Origin: JALCLA01 sp965653565
Lineage (GTDB): Bacteria; Pseudomonadota; Gammaproteobacteria; Xanthomonadales; Xanthomonadaceae
DNA length: 12,350 nucleotides
Assembly: GCA_965653565.1 (NCBI GenBank)
Contig: CBFHAI010000086.1
Location: 1-12,350 of the forward strand
Direction: 5' to 3'
Shown: piece by piece, positions 6,552-12,350 of the stretch
Position numbering within the stretch: position 1 is the first letter of the stretch
How the letters are laid out: each line of letters starts with the position of its first letter
Notes under the pieces: model-generated
What the model saw: only the letters and a program-made list of their open reading frames with translations
Told to the model about the DNA's origin: nothing
Database searches by the model: none
Translations under genes and position numbers: made by a program

Positions 6552-7099
6552 TTCGGCGCGTAGCGACGCAGCAGCGCGTCGACCTTGCCCTGCGCCAGCA
6601 GGATCGCATCGCACAGCTGCCGCACGGCACCTTCGCCGCCGCTGCCGGGCGTCACCCAATGCACGCGTTCCAGCACCCACGGATGGGCGTTCGACGGCGC
6701 CGCCGCGAAGCCCACCGCGTTCAACACCGGCAGGTCGGGGAGGTCGTCGCCCATGTAGGCGACCTGGTCGTGCTTGAGCGACAGTGCCTGGCACAGATGC
6801 GACAGGCTATCGAGCTTGTCGCGACTGCCCTGGTACACATGGCGCAGCCCGAGCTCGCGTGCCCGCACCTGCACCACCGGACTTTCGCGCGCCGTGATCA
6901 GCGCCACTTCGACCGCATGATCGCGCAGCAGCTTCATGCCCAGCCCGTCGACGACGTTGAACGCCTTCAACTCCTTGCCGTCGCTGGTGAACCACAGGCG
7001 TCCGTCGCTCAGCGTGCCGTCGACATCGAGCGCCAGCAGCCTGACCTTGGCCAGGCGCTGGAGCAGTTCGGTGGGGAGGGTGGATAGGTAGGTGGACAT
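6548..7099 (-). CDS. kdsC: 3-deoxy-D-manno-octulosonate 8-phosphate phosphatase
   Basis: 183 residues (E. coli 188). It removes phosphate from Kdo-8-P to give Kdo, the sugar joining lipid A to the LPS core. It is a small HAD-superfamily phosphatase without a cap domain, which works as a tetramer. Motif I is DVDGTLSDG with nucleophile D25 and acid/base D27. Motif II is LITARES (T69), motif III has K95 in GSRDKLDSL, and motif IV is GDDLPDLP (D118, D119). The ATG at 7099 gives the standard N-terminus. The sequence just upstream is pyrimidine-rich and has no Shine-Dalgarno, because it is the end of the repeat element at 7110-7218. How this gene is initiated is therefore open. Confidence 0.95.
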   Translation of the reverse strand: MSTYLSTLPTELLQRLAKVRLLALDVDGTLSDGRLWFTSDGKELKAFNVVDGLGMKLLRDHAVEVALITARESPVVQVRARELGLRHVYQGSRDKLDSLSHLCQALSLKHDQVAYMGDDLPDLPVLNAVGFAAAPSNAHPWVLERVHWVTPGSGGEGAVRQLCDAILLAQGKVDALLRRYAPK

Positions 7100-7109
7100 G
7101 GGGAAAGAA

Positions 7110-7218
7110 GGGGATAGGGGTTAGTAGTGAGGGCGAAATTTCGTGGTCCGGACGCAGACTGCAAGTTGGCGTCGCTCGGTGCTCAGCGCGCCCTCGCTAC
7201 TCGCCCCTAACCCCTGCT
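7110..7218 (-). repeat. Intergenic stem-loop element, copy A (kdsD-kdsC)
   Basis: It fills the 120-bp gap between kdsD and kdsC. Read on the minus strand, the first 36 nt (7218-7183, beginning AGCAGGGGTTAGGGGCGAGT) match the first 36 nt of copy B (8636-8671) at 34 positions. The far arm (about 7135-7110) is a partial inverse of the first: GGGGTTAG and TAG(C/T)GAGGGCG pair, with a 7-8 nt bulge, around a core of about 47 nt. The near end directly abuts the kdsD stop codon (TAG then TAGCAGGGG). The plus strand carries four G-tracts (about 7100-7133) that could form a G-quadruplex. The family name is unknown to me; it could be a MITE or REP-type element. Confidence 0.75.
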
Positions 7219-7219
7219 A

Positions 7220-8242
7220 CTAAACCACCCTCGCCCGCAGCAGATCATGAATATTCAACGCGCCGACCACGCGTTGTTCGTTGTCGACCACGATCAGTGC
7301 GTTGATCTTGAATTCTTCCATCAGGCGCGCGGCTTCCACGGCGAGTTTGTCGGGGCCGATGGTTTTCGGGCTGCGCGTCATGGCCTTGAGCACCGGGGTG
7401 GCGCGCAGGTCGGTGCCGAGGTCGTCGAGGGCGCGACGCAGGTCGCCGTCGGTGAAGACGCCGAGCAGGCGGTCTTCGGCGTCGACGACCGCGGTCATGC
7501 CCAGGCGCTTGCGGCTCATTTCGACCAGCGCATCGCTGAGCGAGGCTTCGGCCGCCACGCGCGGCACTTCCGGGCCGGTGTGCATGATGTCGGCGATATG
7601 CAGCAGCAGGCGGCGGCCGAGCGAGCCGGCCGGGTGCGAGCGCGCGAAATCTTCCGAGGTGAAGCCGCGTGCGCCGAGCAGGGCGACGGCCAGGGCATCG
7701 CCCATCACCAGCGCCGCAGTGGTGCTCGAGGTCGGCGCCAGACCGAGCGGGCACGCTTCTTCGAGCACGCCGACATCCAGATGCACGGTGGCCAGCTTGG
7801 CGAGCGTCGAGTTCGGCCGGCCGGTCATCGCGATCAGCGGATTGCCCTGGCGCTTGAGCACCGGGACGATGGTGAGCACTTCGTCGGTTTCGCCCGAATA
7901 CGACAGCGCCAGCACCACGTCGGCATCGGTGATCATGCCCAGGTCGCCATGACTGGCCTCGGCCGGGTGCACGTAGAACGCCGGCGTGCCGGTGGAGGCG
8001 AGGGTGGCTGCGATCTTGCGCGCGATATGGCCCGACTTGCCCATGCCGATCGCCACGACGCGGCCGCGGCAGCTGAGCATCAGCCGGCAGGCGGCCACGA
8101 AGGCGGCGTCGACACTCGACTTGAGCGCTTCGATGGCGCGGGTTTCGATATCGATGACGGCCAGGCCGCTGTCGATCAGCGCGGCCGAGTCGGGTTCATG
8201 CGTCGCGCCGGGGCGCGGAAGGGGGTGGATTTGCGCGGTCAT
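7220..8242 (-). CDS. kdsD: Arabinose-5-phosphate isomerase
   Basis: 340 residues (E. coli KdsD 328, so about ten longer at the N-terminus). It interconverts D-ribulose 5-phosphate and D-arabinose 5-phosphate, the first step to Kdo. The SIS sugar-isomerase domain spans about 45-185 (VVAIGMGKSGHIARK, SYSGETDEV). Two CBS domains follow (about 212-270 and 278-336). Residues equivalent to the E. coli catalytic set appear with a +10 offset: K69, E121, E162 and H203. The ATG at 8242 has no clear Shine-Dalgarno. The gene is first in the minus-strand series and diverges from ibaG. A separate calcium/sodium antiporter gene (yrbG), which precedes kdsD in E. coli, is absent here. The stop TAG abuts repeat element A. 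Confidence 0.95.
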   Translation of the reverse strand: MTAQIHPLPRPGATHEPDSAALIDSGLAVIDIETRAIEALKSSVDAAFVAACRLMLSCRGRVVAIGMGKSGHIARKIAATLASTGTPAFYVHPAEASHGDLGMITDADVVLALSYSGETDEVLTIVPVLKRQGNPLIAMTGRPNSTLAKLATVHLDVGVLEEACPLGLAPTSSTTAALVMGDALAVALLGARGFTSEDFARSHPAGSLGRRLLLHIADIMHTGPEVPRVAAEASLSDALVEMSRKRLGMTAVVDAEDRLLGVFTDGDLRRALDDLGTDLRATPVLKAMTRSPKTIGPDKLAVEAARLMEEFKINALIVVDNEQRVVGALNIHDLLRARVV

Positions 8243-8301
8243 GGGCTTCGCGTGTCGGGGGTCATCGCCGCCGCCATCCGTGGGCGCAGGCGGCTTTTTT
8301 G

Positions 8302-8309
8302 ATTATGAT
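8302..8309. promoter_or_regulatory. Overlapping divergent -10-like hexamers
   Basis: In the 162-bp divergent gap between kdsD and ibaG, the plus strand has TATGAT (8304-8309). The minus strand has CATAAT (8307-8302), each a 5/6 match to TATAAT. This is the only A/T-rich spot in the gap, just after a T-run at 8295-8300. No good -35 hexamer sits 16-18 nt away on either strand, so assignment as a shared promoter for both operons is tentative. Confidence 0.35.
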
Positions 8310-8404
8310 GCGCGCCCCATTCTACTCCACCGCCCGGTGCCCACGCGCCGGACGGTCGGCCCGCCGCAAACCGGATTCCTCCGGCCCCGCCTGTGATGCC
8401 TCCC

Positions 8405-8647
8405 ATGAATGCCGATGCCATCCGTGAGCTGATCGAAGCCGGCCTGCCCGGCGCCCGCGCCGACGTCCACGGCCCCGACGGCGTGCACTTCGAAGCCACC
8501 GTCGTATGCGCCGACTTCGCCGGCAAGCTGCCGCTGGCGCGGCATCGGATGGTTTACGCGACGCTGGGGGATCGGATGGGTGGGGAGATTCATGCGCTTT
8601 CGCTCAAGACGTTGACGCCCGAAGAGTTGGAGCGAAGCAGGGGTTAG
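8405..8647 (+). CDS. ibaG: BolA-family protein IbaG
   Basis: 80 residues. BolA-like proteins partner with monothiol glutaredoxins to carry or sense [2Fe-2S] clusters; IbaG (YrbA) is the acid-responsive branch that sits next to murA in E. coli. The family pattern is intact: IRELIEAGLPGARADV, HFEATVVCADFAGKLPLARHRMVY with the conserved RH pair (46-47), and the C-terminal GGEIHALSLKTLTPEEL. The ATG at 8405 gives the usual MNADAIRELI start. In-frame ATG at 8396 and GTG at 8393 would add three or four residues, and none has a visible Shine-Dalgarno. The last codons and the stop TAG (8645-8647) lie inside repeat element B, so the final SRG after the family end appears to be encoded by the repeat. 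Confidence 0.9.
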   Translation: MNADAIRELIEAGLPGARADVHGPDGVHFEATVVCADFAGKLPLARHRMVYATLGDRMGGEIHALSLKTLTPEELERSRG

Positions 8648-8761
8648 GCGCGAGTGGCGAGGGCGCGCTGATTGACGCGCACCTTGCCTGCTCTGTTCCG
8701 CCCGCTGCATGCCATAAGCGCCGCGCATCATTGCGCCCTCGCTACTAATCCCTGATCCCTG
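8636..8761 (+). repeat. Intergenic stem-loop element, copy B (ibaG-murA)
   Basis: It begins inside the last codons of ibaG and ends seven bases before the murA start. The left arm (8636-8671) matches copy A at 34 of 36 positions. The right arm (about 8733-8761) is, in reverse complement, CAGGGATCAGGGATTAGTAG followed by CGAGGGCGC; it matches the far arm of copy A and partly inverts the left arm. The core of about 60 nt differs from that of copy A apart from short shared runs (CTTGC, TCTG, TTCCG/GTCCG). Relative to the genes, both copies have the same orientation: the long arm next to the upstream stop codon, the short arm next to the downstream start codon. The sequence before murA therefore lacks a normal ribosome-binding site. 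Confidence 0.75.
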
Positions 8762-8767
8762 AAAAAA

Positions 8768-10027
<1,260 letters not shown>

Positions 10028-10044
10028 GCGCCGCTTGACGCGTT

Positions 10045-10125
10045 GGGAATCGGGAATCGGGAATCGGGAGAAAGCAGAGCTCGCGGCGTGTTGGCTTTTC
10101 TCCCGATTCCCGATTCCCGATTCCC
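10045..10125. repeat. Mirrored GGGAATC heptamer repeat, long hairpin between convergent genes
   Basis: The left arm has three tandem GGGAATC units plus GGGAG and AAA (10045-10073). The right arm (10097-10125) is its exact reverse complement over 29 bp. After a one-base bulge (T10096), a further GC/GC pair follows, leaving an 18-nt loop. Each arm carries four GGG tracts with 4-nt loops, a textbook G-quadruplex motif, one on each strand. The element starts 17 nt after the murA stop and ends 8 nt before the DUF3108 stop. It probably acts as a bidirectional terminator or 3'-end stabiliser for both transcripts. No T-run follows the outer stem on either strand. Confidence 0.85.
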
Positions 10126-10133
10126 CGCTCAGC

Positions 10134-10883
10134 TCAACGCTGCAACGAAATCAGCCGCATCTCGAAGCTGTCGCCATCGGGCTCGCGCTGCACGATGCGC
10201 ACCGGCACGAAACCCTGCTCGATGCCGAACCAGCTGGTGGTGGCGCGGCCGCGAAGGTCGGCGCGCAGGCGTTCGACGCGTAACGCGCGCAGCGAGCCGG
10301 CCGGAGTAAGCACCGTTTCTTCGCCTTCGACGCGATAACGCTGCGGGCCGAATTCGTCGCGATCGACCACGGTGTAGACGAGTTCGTCGCGCTTGCCGGC
10401 GGCCAGGTCCTGCGCCATCGCCAGCGACACCGCCTGGCGATCGAGCACGTTGCGTTCGAAGGCGAACGGGTATTCGCGATCGCGATCGCGGCTGACGATC
10501 CGGCCGTTGCGCGCATCGACCTTGACGCTGCGTTCGCGCGCGCGCCACGCCGCTTCCTGGCGGTAACTGTAGTCGACCGTTTCGAGCCGTCCCCTGCGCC
10601 AGCGCAGTTTCGATTGCTCGACGATCTCGACGCCGGCGATGCTCGCCAGGCCTTTGGTTCCGCGCGTGACGCTGAGCAATTCCCAGCGGCTCTTGCCGGC
10701 CCGCTTCAAGGTGACCGTGCCTTGCCCGAGCGGCTTATCGTTGCGCAGCACTTCGTATTCGGCGATGTACGGCGTCGGATCGACACGCGGCGTTTCGGCC
10801 GGCGTCGTCTGCGCCATCGCGACAGCCGGTAAAGCGGCGCCGGCAACGACCAGCGCGCGCAAGATCCGCACGACGCAACTCAT
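10134..10883 (-). CDS. DUF3108 family exported protein
   Basis: 249 residues. The N-terminus is a signal peptide (MSCVVRILRALVVAGAALPAVAMA, predicted cleavage after residue 24), so the mature protein is probably periplasmic. The body, starting PYIAEYEVLRNDKPLGQGTV and continuing WELLSVTRGTKGLASIAG, then TPAGSLRALRVERLR and the C-terminal FVPVRIVQREPDGDSFEMRL, fits the DUF3108 family as I recall it. Its function is not established; beta-rich lipid-binding-like folds have been suggested. The ATG at 10883 overlaps the purN stop by four bases (ATGA), so translation is likely coupled to purN. The open frame continues upstream, but that part lies inside purN. This neighbour relation with purine genes recurs in Xanthomonadales from memory, without a known reason. 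Confidence 0.85.
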   Translation of the reverse strand: MSCVVRILRALVVAGAALPAVAMAQTTPAETPRVDPTPYIAEYEVLRNDKPLGQGTVTLKRAGKSRWELLSVTRGTKGLASIAGVEIVEQSKLRWRRGRLETVDYSYRQEAAWRARERSVKVDARNGRIVSRDRDREYPFAFERNVLDRQAVSLAMAQDLAAGKRDELVYTVVDRDEFGPQRYRVEGEETVLTPAGSLRALRVERLRADLRGRATTSWFGIEQGFVPVRIVQREPDGDSFEMRLISLQR

Positions 10884-11584
10884 GCGGCCGTACTCAGATG
10901 CAGCCTGCCGTCCGCCCCGAGCTGCAGCGGTGCATTCAGGGTTTCGCCGTCGAGCTGCGCATGATCGCCGACCATCCGCACGCGCCCGTCGACGATCTCG
11001 CGCACCGTCGCGCACAACAGCGCGTGCTCGCGGGCGATGACACGCGCGGCCAGCAGCGTCGCATCGTCAGCGGCCAGCACCGGCACGCGCACCTGCGAAA
11101 TCACCGGGCCGGCGTCGAGTTCCGGGATCACGTAATGCACGCTGGCGCCGTGCTCGGCATCGCCGGCCGCCAGCGCGCGGGCGTGAGTGTCGAGCCCCGG
11201 GTAACGGGGCAGCAACGAGGGATGGATATTGATCATGCGTCCGGTCACGCGGCCGACGGCGGCCGCACTGATGAGGCGCATATATCCCGCACAAACGATG
11301 AGGTCGGGCTGAACGCGGCCGACGGCGGCGAACAGATCGTCGTCGAAGATCTCGCGCGAGCCGAAATCGCGCGGACGCATCGCATGCACCGGAATTTTCG
11401 CGGCGCGCGCGATCGCCACGGCACCACACGCGGGTTTGTCGGAGAACACACCGGCGATCTGCGCGGCGATCTCGCCGCGCGCGCAAGCCTCGATCAAGGC
11501 ATTGAGGTTGCTGCCGCGCCCCGAGGCCAGCACCGCGATGTGGAAAGGCGCGGGCGACGGGCCGCGCGCGTGCGGCCCGCTCAT
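10880..11584 (-). CDS. purN: Phosphoribosylglycinamide formyltransferase
   Basis: 234 residues (E. coli 212; about 13 extra at the N-terminus). It transfers the formyl group from 10-formyltetrahydrofolate to GAR, the third step of purine synthesis. The phosphate-binding loop SGRGSNLNAL lies at 21-30. The catalytic triad equivalents are N119 and H121 in MINIHPSLLPRYPG, and D157 in ELDAGP, each 13 positions beyond the E. coli numbering. The ATG at 11584 shares its A with the purM stop (TGATG). The extended N-terminal MSGPHARGPSPAP is non-conserved and partly encoded by an 8-bp stem (11558-11565 with 11572-11579). The 3' end overlaps the DUF3108 start by four bases. Confidence 0.95.
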   Translation of the reverse strand: MSGPHARGPSPAPFHIAVLASGRGSNLNALIEACARGEIAAQIAGVFSDKPACGAVAIARAAKIPVHAMRPRDFGSREIFDDDLFAAVGRVQPDLIVCAGYMRLISAAAVGRVTGRMINIHPSLLPRYPGLDTHARALAAGDAEHGASVHYVIPELDAGPVISQVRVPVLAADDATLLAARVIAREHALLCATVREIVDGRVRMVGDHAQLDGETLNAPLQLGADGRLHLSTAA

Positions 11585-12350
11585 CAGCCGATGCGCACGC
11601 GTTCCGTGCCGCTGGCCGCGACTACCGAACCGATCGGCCAGTTGGCGAGGTTTTCTGCGCGCAATGCAGCGCTCACCGCCGCCACCTCGGCCGGCGCGAC
11701 GATCAGCACGAAGCCGATGCCGCAATTGAAAGTGCGCCACATTTCTTCGCGCGGCACCGCACCTTCGCGCATCAACCACTCGAACACCGGCGGCAGCGGC
11801 CAGGCCGAGACGTCGATATCGAGCCCGAGGCGTTCGGGCACCACGCGGATGATGTTTTCGGTGAGCCCGCCGCCGGTGATGTGCGCGCTGGCGTGCAACT
11901 CGTGCTCGGTCATCAGAGCCAGTATCGGCTTGACGTAAATCGTGGTCGGCGCCATCAGCGCATCGGCCAGTGTCACGCCGCCCAGGTCCAGCTCGAGCGG
12001 GCGCCCGGCGCGTTCGAGAATGCGCCGGATCAGCGAGTAGCCGTTCGAATGCGGACCGCTCGACGCCACGCCGATCAGCACATCGCCGGCCTGCACCTTC
12101 GAGCCATCGAGCAGCTTCGATTTTTCCACCGCACCGACGCAGAAACCGGCCAGATCGTATTCGCCGGGCGGATACATATCGGGCATTTCGGCGGTTTCGC
12201 CGCCGATCAGTGCGCAGCCGGCCAGTTCGCAGCCTTTCGCGATGCCGCCGACCACGCTCACCGTGGTATCGACATCGAGTTTGCCGGTGGCGAAATAGTC
12301 GAGGAAGAACAGCGGTTCGGCGCCCTGCACCAGCACGTCGTTGACGCACA
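11584..12350 (-). CDS. purM: Phosphoribosylformylglycinamidine cyclo-ligase, 5' end cut by window
   Basis: The C-terminal 254 residues are visible of a protein normally about 345 long. The N-terminal part lies beyond the window edge, so no start can be given. AIR synthetase closes the imidazole ring of FGAM with ATP, the fifth step of purine synthesis. The visible part begins CVNDVLVQGAEPLFFLDYFA, then has TGKLD, the loop GGETAEMPDMYPPGEYDLAG, and SSGPHSNGYSLIRR. The C-terminal domain carries HITGGGLTENIIRVVP and FNCGIGFVLIV. All family blocks in this part are intact. The stop TGA overlaps the purN ATG by one base, giving a coupled purM-purN pair. Confidence 0.96.
   Translation of the reverse strand, partial: CVNDVLVQGAEPLFFLDYFATGKLDVDTTVSVVGGIAKGCELAGCALIGGETAEMPDMYPPGEYDLAGFCVGAVEKSKLLDGSKVQAGDVLIGVASSGPHSNGYSLIRRILERAGRPLELDLGGVTLADALMAPTTIYVKPILALMTEHELHASAHITGGGLTENIIRVVPERLGLDIDVSAWPLPPVFEWLMREGAVPREEMWRTFNCGIGFVLIVAPAEVAAVSAALRAENLANWPIGSVVAASGTERVRIG

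Noticed and set aside
7110..7218. CRISPR-like or tandem repeat array
   Set aside because: Only one inverted pair is present, with no regularly spaced repeats or spacers. It fits a stem-loop element.
8295..8300. T-run after a GC-rich stretch as an intrinsic terminator
   Set aside because: No stable stem precedes it, and it lies in a divergent intergenic region where no transcript should end on the plus strand.
8672..8700. Sigma-70 promoter for murA within copy B (TTGACG at 8672)
   Set aside because: The hexamer at the proper distance is GTTCCG, a poor -10, so no promoter is claimed.
11585..12349. Upstream extension of the purN frame giving a 489-codon protein
   Set aside because: The added part runs through purM in another frame and is Arg-rich low-complexity sequence. 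The PurN family begins near 11584.

Overview
This is a GC-rich, densely packed chromosomal housekeeping segment. It most likely comes from a gammaproteobacterium of the Xanthomonadales (Lysobacteraceae or Rhodanobacteraceae type). The grounds are the gene order rpoN-hpf-ptsN-hprK-rapZ with an HPr kinase gene that enterics lack, the order purM-purN-DUF3108, the protein sequences, and intergenic repeats of the 'GTCATTCCCGCGAAGGCGGG' kind, which I recall as common in that order. The exact genus cannot be read from the window. No plasmid, phage, CRISPR, toxin-antitoxin, rRNA or tRNA feature was seen, and no wholly new biological system is evident. The unusual content lies in the intergenic DNA.

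Layout. Positions 1-205 are a non-coding tail with degraded REP-like repeats and a hairpin over the rapZ stop codon. From 8242 leftwards to 206, one long minus-strand series runs kdsD, kdsC, lptC, lptA, lptB, rpoN, hpf, ptsN, hprK, rapZ. KdsD and KdsC make Kdo for the LPS core. LptC, LptA and LptB belong to the machine that carries LPS to the outer membrane. RpoN is sigma-54, Hpf is a ribosome hibernation factor, and PtsN, HprK and RapZ form a regulatory phosphotransfer/RNA-adaptor group. Coupling is tight from kdsC to lptB (overlapping start and stop codons). It is interrupted before kdsC by a 120-bp gap filled by a repeat element, and before rpoN by a 219-bp gap with palindromes and a sigma-54-like promoter motif.

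Divergently, ibaG (BolA family) and murA run rightwards from 8405 to 10027. Their 120-bp gap holds a second copy of the element found between kdsD and kdsC. Converging on murA from the right is a minus-strand operon purM (cut by the window edge)-purN-DUF3108, with overlapping start/stop codons at both junctions. A 29-bp perfect inverted repeat made of GGGAATC heptamers separates the convergent operons.

Together the segment links envelope building (Kdo, LPS export, the first committed step of peptidoglycan synthesis) with nitrogen-PTS regulation and, next door, purine synthesis. The best leads are: (1) the two homologous elements that abut stop codons and replace the expected ribosome-binding regions of kdsC and murA; (2) the mirrored G-quadruplex-capable heptamer repeat; (3) a perfect 20-bp palindrome overlapping a -24/-12 motif just upstream of rpoN itself.
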